This document shows, piece by piece, positions 1-8,809 of a stretch of 17,351 bases of DNA (its first letter is position 1; every line of letters begins with the position of its first letter). This stretch comes from Anammoximicrobium sp032229885 (GTDB lineage: Bacteria; Planctomycetota; Planctomycetia; Pirellulales; Pirellulaceae): NCBI GenBank assembly GCA_032229885.1, contig JAVYAJ010000405.1, positions 1-17,351 of the forward strand, in the 5' to 3' direction. The position numbers were made by a program, and so were the translations under genes. The notes beneath the pieces were generated by a model. It made no database searches, was not told the origin of the DNA, and saw only the letters and a program-made list of their open reading frames with translations.

Positions 1-188
1 CGCTCTCGCACCGCACGCCCCGGAATCTCCCGGCACCCGTCGCTCGCCCCCGCCTCGCCGAAGTTTTTGCCACGCGCACGTCTGCGGAAAGGGCACAGTT
101 TCGCCCGTGTGGCGGCCCTGGGAGAAGTCCGCGTTGTTGATACCAACTGGCAGGGTGTCGCAACGTGGGCCACGGGGCGATGTAGCCA

Positions 189-208
189 CTTGGCCGCGAT
201 CCGGCAGG
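189..208. repeat. 20-bp direct repeat, copy 1
   Basis: This 20-bp stretch, beginning CTTGGCC and ending GGCAGG, recurs exactly at 396-415. The copies are 207 bp apart, a multiple of three. Read on the minus strand in the same frame, both encode the peptide core CRIAAK. A third, looser relative (GCCGCGATCGGGCAG) lies near 338-352. Function unknown. Confidence 0.6.
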
Positions 209-395
209 CAGGCAGTTCAGCCGCGCGTTTCCAGGCAGTCAAGCTTCGGATGCTCGTCCGTGGTCGACAGATTAGCTTGTGGGATACATCGGCCTACGAG
301 CTATTGGCAGGTGCCAGCGTCTCGACGTGGGTGACGTAGCCGCGATCGGGCAGCCGGGCGCCCACATGATCGACCCCGCCTGTGAGCATCAGCCG

Positions 396-415
396 CTTGG
401 CCGCGATCCGGCAGG
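396..415. repeat. 20-bp direct repeat, copy 2
   Basis: Exact second copy of the sequence at 189-208, in the same orientation. The flanks of the two copies differ after one or two bases. This argues for a short duplicated motif rather than a longer tandem duplication. Confidence 0.6.
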
Positions 416-702
416 GGCTGGCCTCCATCGCCACAATCGCCCGCCCCCGCGTCCCGCCGTTCGTCCACACGTCAGTAGCTCACCCCCCCTTAACCCGCCG
501 GTCGCTGTATGTTTGAATGCCTCCGGGCATCTAAGGGAGCCGGACAACTCGCACAACCCAGAAAAGAGCCTTCCGAGACACGGGCGCTTATGAGGCCAAT
601 TTTGCCAGACGAAGGGGTGGGCCGGGTGTCTCTCCTGGCGAAACAGAGAGGCGGGGGGCGAGATAGCGATCGTCGTAAAGTGCTGCGGGAACTGGCGTTA
701 AA

Positions 703-737
703 ACGAAGCAAGCCGAGGCTTGTGGCCTCGGCTTCGT
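703..737. other. Strong hairpin flanked by short direct repeats
   Basis: The arms GCCGAGGC (712-719) and GCCTCGGC (725-732) pair perfectly around a 5-nt loop. The stem extends either by AA/TT, or by ACGAA (703-707) with TTCGT (733-737) across a 4-nt bulge. The 7-mer GCGTTAA occurs on both sides, at 695-701 and 738-744. On the + strand no T-run follows. On the minus strand a TTTT follows the stem, so a minus-strand terminator is possible, but no minus-strand gene lies upstream of it. Confidence 0.45.
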
Positions 738-1031
738 GCGTTAATCCCTGGATCGGCGGGAATTTTGCTTTCCAGGGTCAAGTTGAGCGGGCGGCACCGT
801 GTTCGAGCGAGACATTTGCGGTGGGCCGAAAATCCGAATTGTCGCGTTGCGCATAACCTTCGGCCACTCTTGAAAACGCCCCTCCGGCGCTCGCGGTCTC
901 CAAGGCGTCTCGGTCATCTGGCTTCACTTCGGCCCCAGGACCGTTCCTCTTTCGATGCAGGCGGACGCGGACATCGAGCGCGACATCGGCATACATAACC
1001 CGACAGGCCAACTCACCCGGAGCCTGTCGCG

Positions 1032-1238
1032 ATGCCCAAAACGCCACTCGATGAACTGACGCCGGAGCAGCGATTCCAGCAGATCGCCGCCATTCTTGCA
1101 AAAGGCGTCATCCGCTGCCAGCGCCGCCTCCGCGACGCTGCATCTTCGCCCGAACAAGTTTCCTCCGAATCCTCGCCGCGTGGCCTTGAGGTTCCCGGCA
1201 AAACGAGGCTCAGTGTGTCTCGTTGTATCGGTGGTTAA
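1032..1238 (+). CDS. Small hypothetical protein of the recombinase cassette
   Basis: This is a 68-aa protein that begins MPKTPLDELTPEQRFQQIAA and ends with the segment GLEVPGKTRLSV. From memory, small proteins with a similar N-terminal helix (RxxxIAAILAxGVxR) and a closing LEVPGxTxLSV segment often precede DUF2924 genes in Planctomycetes, and this one sits 26 bp before such a gene. No enzyme motif, signal peptide or membrane segment is visible. The ribosome site is weak (CCGGAGCC near 1016-1023). It is probably expressed with the three genes that follow. Function is unknown; I am confident it is real mainly from its position and its protein-like composition. Confidence 0.55.
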   Translation: MPKTPLDELTPEQRFQQIAAILAKGVIRCQRRLRDAASSPEQVSSESSPRGLEVPGKTRLSVSRCIGG

Positions 1239-1264
1239 GAATGCCGAGAACCCTGGAGGAAACG

Positions 1265-1743
1265 ATGACGCTCGACATTGACCGCGAGGTCGCCGCGCTC
1301 GAAGGGATGTCCACGGGACAGCTCTGCGAGCGCTACGCCGAACTGTTCGGCGAGCCGGTTCGCACCCGGCACAAGACGTATTTGATCCGCAAGATCGTGT
1401 GGCGGCTGCAGGCGATGGCCGAAGGCGACCTGAGTGAACGGGCGCGCCGCCGCGCCGAGGAACTGGCCAACGACGCCGAGGTGCGGGTGATGCCGCCCAA
1501 GGCGGAGCCACGGCCACACCCCATCACGATTCGCACCGACGCCGCCGTCGCAGCCGACGCCCGCCTGCCGCGCCCGGGCACGGCGCTGGTCCGCAAGTAC
1601 AAAGGCCGCCAGGTGCGGGTGTTGGTGCTGGCGGACGGGTTCGAATACGAGGGCGAGCATTACGGATCGCTTTCCGCCGTCGCGAAGGCCATCACCGGCA
1701 CGCATTGCAACGGCTTCCGGTTCTTCAAGTTGGAGGGCGACCG

Positions 1744-1747
<4 letters not shown>
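1265..1747 (+). CDS. DUF2924 family protein
   Basis: This is a 160-aa protein of the DUF2924 family, a family of unknown biochemical role that accompanies large serine recombinases in phage-like and integrative elements. The conserved N-terminal part is visible as M-S-T-G-Q-L, then Y-x-E-L-F-G-E-P-V-R-T-R, then L-I-R-K-I-V-W-R-L-Q (about residues 16-53). Near the C-terminus, F-E-Y-x-G-x-x-Y-G-S-L-S-A-V-A-K-A-I-T-G (about 122-141) looks like a small DNA-contacting module. I chose the ATG at 1265 because GGAGG precedes it (1256-1260), rather than the upstream in-frame ATG at 1223. Its stop overlaps the recombinase start by four bases (ATGA), so translation is probably coupled. A helper role in integration or excision is inferred from context only. 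Confidence 0.9.
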
Positions 1748-3311
<1,564 letters not shown>

Positions 3312-3315
<4 letters not shown>

Positions 3316-3728
3316 TCAAGGTGAAGCAGAAGGTCGAGATCGTTCGCGGCAACGCCGGCCGCAAGCAGATCGCCAGCGCCCCCGTCGCCCGCCCCGCCGC
3401 GCCTTTGGGGCGGATTCCCCGCATTTCGAAGCTGATGGCGCTCGCCATCCGGTTCGACGGGCTCCTGCGGTCCGGCGTCGTTTCCGACCAAAGCGAGCTG
3501 GCCCGGCTGGCCCAGGTCACCCAGCCGCGGATGACCCAGATCATGAACCTGCTGCACCTCGCCGCCGACATCCAGGAGCAAATTCTCTTCCTGCCCCCCG
3601 TTCTGAAGGGGAACGATCCCATCCACGAAAAGATGCTGCGGCCGCTTACCGCCCAAATCGACTGGGCAAAGCAGCGGGAGATGTGGAAAGCGGTGCTCGA
3701 CCCGACGCCGAATCGCCGGAAACGCTGA
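3312..3728 (+). CDS. Helix-turn-helix protein downstream of the recombinase
   Basis: This is a 138-aa basic protein. The first 35 residues are a Lys/Arg/Ala/Pro-rich tail. A helix-turn-helix follows (about 58-83), in which SDQSELARLAQVT and QPRMTQIMNLL supply the two helices. The C-terminus ends in NRRKR. The ATG overlaps the recombinase TGA by four bases, so the two are probably translated together. Proteins of this kind recur directly after the DUF2924/recombinase pair. A role as recombination directionality or accessory DNA-binding factor, or as an autoregulator of the cassette, is inference; the sequence shows only that it should bind DNA. The start is well fixed by the overlap. Confidence 0.8.
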
Positions 3729-3798
3729 TTGCGCCGACTTTTCCGAAAAAAATCTCCGATGGCGGGATGCGACTCTAATGCATTGCTAGCACTCAACT

Positions 3799-3812
3799 TG
3801 CGTTGCAACGCA
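3799..3812. other. Perfect 14-bp palindrome
   Basis: TGCGTTGCAACGCA is its own reverse complement. It lies 71 bases after the stop of the helix-turn-helix gene and 45 bases before the predicted promoter. Palindromes of this size are typical operators for dimeric DNA-binding proteins, and serine recombinase sites also have dyad symmetry. Which protein uses it, if any, is unknown; the adjacent helix-turn-helix protein is the obvious candidate. Confidence 0.5.
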
Positions 3813-3856
3813 CGCGACAGAAAATCGTCTGCATTGGCCGTACTCAGAAAAATCCA

Positions 3857-3885
3857 TTGACCCCAGGGTTATGGGACGCTCTAAT
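3857..3885 (+). promoter_or_regulatory. Predicted sigma70-type promoter
   Basis: TTGACC at 3857-3862 is followed after exactly 17 bases by TCTAAT at 3880-3885. Each hexamer matches the bacterial housekeeping consensus in five of six positions with ideal spacing. It would drive transcription rightwards into the gene at 4161, with a leader of about 270 bases, and is the best promoter match I noticed. Planctomycete promoter rules are less well known, so the assignment is provisional. Confidence 0.45.
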
Positions 3886-3935
3886 TCGATCATCGGCAAT
3901 ACAGCGGTGGTTTCGGGAGGCTTCCTCCTGGCCGC

Positions 3936-3967
3936 AAAAAAGGGGCGGTGCTGCAAACACCAACCCC
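3936..3967 (-). terminator. Terminator-like hairpin on the minus strand
   Basis: Read on the minus strand, GGGG (3967-3964) and GGTG (3961-3958) pair with CACC (3950-3947) and CCCC (3945-3942) around a 7-nt loop with a small bulge, followed by TTTTTT (3941-3936). This is the form of an intrinsic terminator. No minus-strand gene lies to its right in this window, so it may be a relic of an earlier arrangement or a barrier to antisense transcription. Confidence 0.35.
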
Positions 3968-4160
3968 CGGCCGTGCCCAAACTTGATCCGCCTGAGCGAC
4001 GGCGCTAATCACAACACCAAGTATCGTCGCCTCGGACACGCGGGTCAAGGTTCCGCCGCCACGAGAGGAGGTTCATCAGCGGCTGCGATTCACAGGGCGT
4101 CGGCATCGGAGCCGGCGGCCATTTGACCCAGATTGATTCGTGTACGAGGACCTTTCAGTT

Positions 4161-4463
4161 ATGAGTGTGCTTCTTACCGGCCAGGCCCAAACGGAGATCC
4201 TGGCCTACGTTCAGCAGTGCGGCGGCGGCTTCGCCGGCTGGTACTGCGGCATCGCTTCCGACCCCCGCGACTGCCTCTTCAACCGGCACGGCGTTGATGA
4301 GCACAACGGGGCGTGGATTTACCGCGACCTTGGCTCCGACCTGATTGCCCGTGCGGTGGAGAAATATCTCCTCTCGCTCGGCTTCCGGGGCGGCGGTAGT
4401 GGCGGCAGCGTGCTGACCCGGTTCGTGTATGCGTACCGCATCACCGGTACGACGCGCGAGTAG
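4161..4463 (+). CDS. Small protein, possible GIY-YIG-like fold
   Basis: This is a 100-aa protein, probably cytosolic, with no membrane segment. The segment W-Y-C-G-I-A-S-D-P-R-D-C-L-F-N-R-H resembles the Y-I-G-x-T-x-D-x-x-x-R-L-x-x-H part of GIY-YIG nucleases. A later A-R-A-V-E-K-Y-L could supply the family's metal-binding Glu. The first GIY strand is not clear and a Cys stands in the YIG region, so nuclease activity is uncertain. It ends with a Gly-rich turn and the strand R-F-V-Y-A-Y-R. I chose the ATG at 4161 (GAGGA upstream at 4146-4150); an in-frame GTG at 4140 would add 7 residues. It has its own promoter candidate and is closed by a strong terminator, so it seems to be an independent unit between integrase and restriction genes. 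Confidence 0.6.
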   Translation: MSVLLTGQAQTEILAYVQQCGGGFAGWYCGIASDPRDCLFNRHGVDEHNGAWIYRDLGSDLIARAVEKYLLSLGFRGGGSGGSVLTRFVYAYRITGTTRE

Positions 4464-4478
4464 TAGTTGACCCATCAG

Positions 4479-4516
4479 CGGCGGGCTGCCGTTACGGCGG
4501 CGGCCCGCCGGTTTTC
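4479..4516 (+). terminator. Intrinsic terminator after the small gene
   Basis: The arms CGGCGGGC (4479-4486) and GCCCGCCG (4503-4510) form a GC-only stem, extended inward by GCCG with CGGC. The stem is followed by GTTTTC. It starts 16 bases after the stop of the gene at 4161 and ends about 20 bases before the restriction operon begins, so it should separate the two units unless read-through occurs. Confidence 0.75.
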
Positions 4517-4535
4517 TCATAGATCGGAAGATGGC

Positions 4536-5147
4536 GTGAAGGCACGATTGGCCGGAATTTCAGAAATACGAAACGGCTACCAGTTTCGCGGGAAGGTGAA
4601 ACCCGTTGAACCGCGTGGCGGAAAGGAAGAGGCGGTGCTGCCGCCCGGCGTGGTGCGAGTGATTCAGATCAAGGACATCGACGACGATCGGCGGCTACAT
4701 GCCGAAGATCTCACGCCGGTTCGGATCGACGCCGACCCGGAAAAATACGAGGCCCGCCAGGGCGACGTGCTCTTTCTGGCTCGCGGCCATCGGCTGTTCG
4801 CCACGGCGATCACCGAGCCGCTCCGCAACACCGTGGCCACCGGCTACTTCTTCATCCTTCGCCCGACCGCCGAATCGGTGCTGCCGCGCTACCTAGCGTG
4901 GTACATCAACCAGCCGCCGTTCCAGGCGGCGCTGCGGACGTTCATGAAGGGGACGCACCAGCCCTTGGTCGCCCGCAAGGACATTGAAGACCTCGAAGTC
5001 GAGGTCCCGCCGCTGGCCACGCAGGAGGTGATCGTCGCCCTCGACGATCTGCGGGTGAAGGAATCACAGCTAATGGCGGCCCTTCAGGAAAAGCGATCAC
5101 AACTTATTCAAGCACTCAGCATGACGGCCGCTCGCCGGCCCTCGTGA
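4536..5147 (+). CDS. Half-size Type I specificity subunit (single TRD)
   Basis: This is a 203-aa HsdS-like protein with one target recognition domain (about 8-150) and one C-terminal helical spacer (about 160-198). The usual TRD hallmarks are present: an N-terminal GYQFRGKV loop, A-R-Q-G-D-V-L-F-L-A-R-G, V-A-T-G-Y-F-F-I-L-R-P, L-P-R-Y-L-A-W-Y-I-N, then I-E-D-L-E-V-E-V-P-P-L before a coiled coil. Full S subunits carry two such units and about 400 residues. Half subunits can dimerise to recognise a symmetric site. I set the start at GTG 4536 because GGAAG (4525-4529) is well spaced before it and the first TRD strand follows; an upstream frame would run back into the terminator. A full-length hsdS follows hsdM, so this is a second, different specificity protein in the same operon. 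It may direct the same methylase to another site or modulate it. Confidence 0.82.
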   Translation: MKARLAGISEIRNGYQFRGKVKPVEPRGGKEEAVLPPGVVRVIQIKDIDDDRRLHAEDLTPVRIDADPEKYEARQGDVLFLARGHRLFATAITEPLRNTVATGYFFILRPTAESVLPRYLAWYINQPPFQAALRTFMKGTHQPLVARKDIEDLEVEVPPLATQEVIVALDDLRVKESQLMAALQEKRSQLIQALSMTAARRPS

Positions 5148-5163
5148 AATGAAAGGATCACTC

Positions 5164-6660
5164 ATGGCGACAGTGGACCCCAGGCAGGAAATCTTCGGCA
5201 TCGTGTGGCGGGCATGCGACACGTTCCGCGGCGCGGTCGATCCGACCGAATACAAGAACTACATCCTCACGATGCTGTTCATCAAGTACCTCAGCGACTA
5301 CTGGAAGGACAAGCGCGAAGGGTACGAGCAGAAGTACAAGGGGGACAAGGAGCGCGTCCGCCGTGCCTTGGAGCGCGAACGGTTCGTCGTGCCCAAGGAA
5401 TGCGACTTTGATTACCTCTATGCCCATCGCGACGCCGCCAACATCGGCGAGCTGATCAACATCGCTTTGGAGAAGATCGAAGACGCCAAGAAGGACAAGC
5501 TGGAGAACGTGTTTCGCAACATCGACTTCAACTCCGAGGCTGCGCTCGGCCAGACCCGCGAACGGAATCGCCGGCTGAAGAACCTGCTGGAGGACTTCAA
5601 CAACCCCAAGCTCGACCTGCGCCCGTCGAAGCTGGGCAACCGCGACATCATCGGCGACGTGTACGAGTACCTCATCGGCGCGTTTGCGGCCGGCGCGGGA
5701 AAGAAGGCGGGCGAGTTTTACACGCCGCCGGAGGTCTCCACATTGCTGGCCAAGCTGATCGCGCCCAAGTCCGGCGACCGTATCTGCGATCCGGCCTGCG
5801 GGTCGGGCTCGCTGCTCATCAAGGTCGCCAAGGAGGTCGGCAGCGACAACTTCTCGCTGTTCGGCCAGGAGTCGAACGGCAGCACCTGGGCGCTATGCCG
5901 GATGAACATGTTCCTGCACGAGATGGATGCCGCCCGCATCGAGTGGTGCGACACGCTCACCAACCCCAAGCTGGTCGAAGACGACAAGCTCATGAAGTTC
6001 GACGTGGTGGTCGCCAATCCCCCCTTCTCACTCGACAAGTGGGGGCAGGAGTTGGCGGCGACCGACAAGTTCAATCGGTTCTGGCGTGGCATTCCGCCCA
6101 AAAGCAAGGGCGACTATGCCTTCATCTCCCACATGATCGAGATCGCGCTGGCCGACGACGGAAAGATCGGCGTGATCGTGCCCCACGGCGTGCTCTTCCG
6201 GGGCGGTCAGGAGGGGGCGATCCGGCAGAAGCTGATCGAAGAGAACCTGCTTGAGGCCGTGATCGGGTTGCCGACCAACCTGTTTTTCGGCACCGGCATC
6301 CCGGCCACGATCCTGGTTTTCCATAAGGCCCGCAAGACGACCGACGTGCTATTCATCGATGCCAGCCGTGAGTTCGCGGACGACAAGAAGCAGAACCGCC
6401 TGCGGACACAGGACATTGAAAAGATCGTGGCAACGTTCCAGAAGTTCAAGAGCGTGCCGAAGTACGCCTACCGGGCCAAGCGAAAGGAGATCGAGGAGAA
6501 CGAGTTCAACCTCAACATTCCGCGTTACGTTGACACGTCCGAGGCCGAGGCCGAGGTCGACGTTGCAGCCTTGCAAGCAGAAATCGACGGCCTCGAATCG
6601 GAGCTGGCCAAGACGAGGAAAGAGATGAAGCGGTTTCTGGCAGAGTTGGGGGTTGCGTGA
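5164..6660 (+). CDS. hsdM: Type I restriction-modification DNA methyltransferase subunit HsdM
   Basis: This 498-aa protein is the N6-adenine methyltransferase subunit, which uses S-adenosylmethionine and assembles with HsdS and HsdR. The helical HsdM N-terminal domain (about 8-150) contains Y-K-N-Y-I-L-T-M-L-F-I-K-Y-L-S-D. The catalytic domain shows the G-E-F-Y-T-P-P-E-V segment, the cofactor motif D-P-A-C-G-S-G (209-215) and the catalytic N-P-P-F (285-288). A coiled coil at the C-terminus (about 460-495) should contact the S subunit. Length is normal and all motifs are intact. I prefer ATG 5164, preceded by AAAGGA (5152-5157), over the in-frame ATG at 5149. Its stop overlaps the next start by one base (TGATG). 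Confidence 0.97.
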   Translation: MATVDPRQEIFGIVWRACDTFRGAVDPTEYKNYILTMLFIKYLSDYWKDKREGYEQKYKGDKERVRRALERERFVVPKECDFDYLYAHRDAANIGELINIALEKIEDAKKDKLENVFRNIDFNSEAALGQTRERNRRLKNLLEDFNNPKLDLRPSKLGNRDIIGDVYEYLIGAFAAGAGKKAGEFYTPPEVSTLLAKLIAPKSGDRICDPACGSGSLLIKVAKEVGSDNFSLFGQESNGSTWALCRMNMFLHEMDAARIEWCDTLTNPKLVEDDKLMKFDVVVANPPFSLDKWGQELAATDKFNRFWRGIPPKSKGDYAFISHMIEIALADDGKIGVIVPHGVLFRGGQEGAIRQKLIEENLLEAVIGLPTNLFFGTGIPATILVFHKARKTTDVLFIDASREFADDKKQNRLRTQDIEKIVATFQKFKSVPKYAYRAKRKEIEENEFNLNIPRYVDTSEAEAEVDVAALQAEIDGLESELAKTRKEMKRFLAELGVA

Positions 6661-7910
6661 TGAGTCATAACGCACATTCGTCCTGGCCTACAGCTCCGTT
6701 CGGTGATCTCTCTGTCCTACGGAACGGATTGAATTATTCAGCGTCCGCAGTTGGAGACGGGCTGAAATTGGTTGGCGTTTCTGATTTTCAGGACAATTTC
6801 ACGATCAATTATGCAGGCCTTCAGCGCGTTCGCGGATTCGATCACCTCCAGGAAGACGACCTTCTCAGGAACAACGATTTGCTTTTCGTGCGGTCAAACG
6901 GAAACCGCGCACTCATTGGTCGAGTCTTGTTTATACGAGACTTATCAGAACGTGTTGGCCATTCCGGATTTACTATCAAGGCAAGAATCGTTTCCCCTGT
7001 GCTCGACCCGTTATTCGCGGCGCTATTCTTCTCGTCTGACTTGGCGAGATCTCAGATGTTCAAGCACGGAAGCGGAACGAACATTTCCAACTTGAGCCAG
7101 GGGATTCTTTCGGACATTCGCATTCCGCTGCCGCCGCTTAGCGAACAGCATTCAGTTGTGTCGGTTCTGATGACCTGGGATCGCGGCATCAAGCAATTGA
7201 GCGACCTGATTGCCACCAAGGATCGGCTCAAATGCGGGCTGATGCAGCAACTCCTGACAGGTCGACAGCGGTTCGCCAAATTCAAGAAGTCTAGTTTTAT
7301 CGAAAGGCACATCGGAGATGTCTTGGTCCCAACCTCGCGTCTCGTCGATTGGGACGACAAGGAGCTTTACCGCTTGGCCAGCATTCGCCGCAATTCGGGC
7401 GGGCTTTTCTGGCGCGAAGCGTTACGCGGCAAGCAGATCAAGGTCAAAAAGCTCCACTCGCTCGAGGAAGGCGACTTCTTGATTTCGCATATCCAGGCCG
7501 CGTATGGCGCGATGGGGCTCGTGCCGAAGGAGTTCGCTGGCGGCAAGGTTTCGGACATGTACACGATCTTGACGCCCGCGAAGCCAAACACCGTGGACAT
7601 GCGGTACATCGATTACTTGTCACAAATGAAACGCATGCGGCACCAGGCGTACCTCGCGTGCAATGGCTTCTTCGCTGAGCGCCTGCGGCTGAATTTTGAC
7701 CCTGCGGAGTTCCTCAAGCAAAAGATTCTGCTGCCTGAGTCTATCGATGAGCAGGCCAAGATCGCCGACTTGCTCGACACGCTCGTCGCGGAGGTGCGGT
7801 TGCTCGAGCAAAAACTTACCGCCCTCAAACAACAAAAGAAGGGCCTGATGCAGAAGCTGCTGACAGGCCAGATTCGGGTCAAGTGTCCGAAAGGGGGAGG
7901 ATCATGTTAA
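6660..7910 (+). CDS. hsdS: Type I restriction-modification specificity subunit HsdS
   Basis: This 416-aa protein determines the DNA sequence recognised by the methylase and nuclease. It has the full two-TRD layout. TRD1 spans about 5-165, then a helical spacer ends in L-M-Q-Q-L-L-T-G (194-201). TRD2 spans about 215-355, then a second spacer ends in L-M-Q-K-L-L-T-G (396-403). These two matching spacer ends are the classic internal repeat of HsdS. The first half is clearly more AT-rich than hsdM and hsdR, as expected of a TRD exchanged between strains. The ATG at 6660 overlaps the hsdM stop. It bears little similarity to the half-size S protein upstream of hsdM, so the two are not recent duplicates. 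The end overlaps the protease start by seven bases. Confidence 0.95.
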   Translation: MSHNAHSSWPTAPFGDLSVLRNGLNYSASAVGDGLKLVGVSDFQDNFTINYAGLQRVRGFDHLQEDDLLRNNDLLFVRSNGNRALIGRVLFIRDLSERVGHSGFTIKARIVSPVLDPLFAALFFSSDLARSQMFKHGSGTNISNLSQGILSDIRIPLPPLSEQHSVVSVLMTWDRGIKQLSDLIATKDRLKCGLMQQLLTGRQRFAKFKKSSFIERHIGDVLVPTSRLVDWDDKELYRLASIRRNSGGLFWREALRGKQIKVKKLHSLEEGDFLISHIQAAYGAMGLVPKEFAGGKVSDMYTILTPAKPNTVDMRYIDYLSQMKRMRHQAYLACNGFFAERLRLNFDPAEFLKQKILLPESIDEQAKIADLLDTLVAEVRLLEQKLTALKQQKKGLMQKLLTGQIRVKCPKGGGSC

Positions 7911-8809
7911 GCCGCGAAGAAGATGTGGCACTTCAACACATCCAGCGCCAAATGGCGGAGTATGTTAGCCAGTTCATTACGCCGATAAGCGAGGTTCTTG
8001 ACCATGACCACGGGCGAGCGGCGGGAACGGGAAACTATCTTCAAATCGCCGGTGAGTGCTATCTGCTCACGAATGACCATGTCGCGTGCAAGATGGCGCA
8101 AGGCGGAATTGCTCATCTTCCCCAACGCGACCAGGCCTATCACCGGTTGATCCAGCCGGCGATGGGTTTTGCATTCCCGATTGATGTGGGCATTACTCAC
8201 GTTTCTTCGGAAACTTGGCGCGGTGCAACTCAGCGAGCGTTACCGGTGGACCAGCTCGACGAAAGATTTAATCCCGCCGCGGGCGAACTGATGTTTGTGT
8301 GTGGCTATCCGGGTTTTGCGCGGCGAGGCATTACAGAGGAAGAGATTCGCTATCCGAGGGAGACGCAGTTCGGGATGCTGACGATTCCAGCTGTTCCGAT
8401 TCTCACCACGGCAGTTAACGATCCGCATCACCAGCCGGCTATTTACGACCCGAACGCCCACTTTCTCGTCCGATACGAGGGAGTGGCACATAGACCCGGC
8501 GAAGGCGTCCGCGAGACTCCCGATGCTCGAGGCTTCAGCGGCAGTCTCGTTTGGGACACCAAGTTTTTCGCCGTGGGGGACGAGGATTGGACTCCAGACA
8601 TGGCGCGCGTTTGCGGCATTGTTCATCGGTGGAACGACGAGTTGGGAGTGTTGATGGCAACACGAATCGAAGTCGTGCGTGAGACCATCTTATCAGCGAT
8701 ACGGCACGAGGCTGCCTATCTCAACTGGATATCCCGAGGTCGACCGTATTGGGATTCATTACCTGATTGGCTCAAGGCCGAGCATGACATTCCGAGGCTA
8801 GTGCCATGA
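7904..8809 (+). CDS. Trypsin-like serine protease inside the restriction operon
   Basis: This is a 302-aa protein with a plausible chymotrypsin/trypsin-type catalytic triad. L-L-T-N-D-H-V-A supplies His59, P-I-D-V-G-I-T supplies Asp94, and A-R-G-F-S-G-S-L-V supplies Ser212 within the G-x-S-G motif. The G-T-G-N-Y strand before the His motif and the V-C-G-Y-P-G segment (about 136-141) also fit the fold. There is no signal peptide or membrane segment, so it should act in the cytoplasm. GGGGGAGG lies just before the ATG at 7904, and the gene overlaps both hsdS (7 bp) and hsdR (ATGA), so it belongs to the same transcript. A protease is not a standard Type I subunit. It could cut HsdR or another partner, control the complex, or be an effector triggered by infection; these roles are inference. 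A distant domain match without activity is the main alternative. Confidence 0.8.
   Translation: MLSREEDVALQHIQRQMAEYVSQFITPISEVLDHDHGRAAGTGNYLQIAGECYLLTNDHVACKMAQGGIAHLPQRDQAYHRLIQPAMGFAFPIDVGITHVSSETWRGATQRALPVDQLDERFNPAAGELMFVCGYPGFARRGITEEEIRYPRETQFGMLTIPAVPILTTAVNDPHHQPAIYDPNAHFLVRYEGVAHRPGEGVRETPDARGFSGSLVWDTKFFAVGDEDWTPDMARVCGIVHRWNDELGVLMATRIEVVRETILSAIRHEAAYLNWISRGRPYWDSLPDWLKAEHDIPRLVP

Larger units (their letters stand above)
1..1031. other. Left flank with no supported gene
   Basis: I find no convincing gene here. The open frames on both strands are short, overlap one another and are rich in Arg, Pro, Ser and Ala, as chance frames in GC-rich DNA are. The stretch holds a 20-bp direct repeat (189-208 and 396-415) and a strong hairpin (703-737), described separately. 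It lies immediately outside the integration cassette, so it may contain or abut the left boundary of the element, but I see no tRNA or recognisable attachment core. Degenerate remains of older insertions are another possibility. Confidence 0.5.
3729..4160. other. Non-coding region between the integration cassette and cargo
   Basis: I see no gene in these 432 bases. The composition changes to a more AT-rich mix with A-runs. It contains a perfect 14-bp palindrome, a near-consensus promoter reading right and a minus-strand terminator-like hairpin, each listed separately. This position, just after an integrase cassette, is where an attachment site or an insertion junction for cargo could lie. Confidence 0.6.

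Noticed and set aside
294..470. Minus-strand frame of 58 codons with GTG start
   Set aside because: It is partly protein-like and includes one copy of the 20-bp repeat, but it is short, lacks a clear ribosome site and matches no family I know. It is kept only as part of the repeat finding.
509..856. Plus-strand frame of 115 codons
   Set aside because: It reads straight through the hairpin at 703-737, has no ribosome site and looks like a chance frame.
924..1517. Open frame of 197 codons on the minus strand
   Set aside because: It is antisense to the small cassette protein and DUF2924, and the translation is low-complexity Arg/Ala/Pro/Ser.
4467..4495. TTGACC near the start of the restriction operon as a -35 box
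   Set aside because: At 17-base spacing the -10 position is CGTTAC, a poor match, and the element overlaps the terminator stem.
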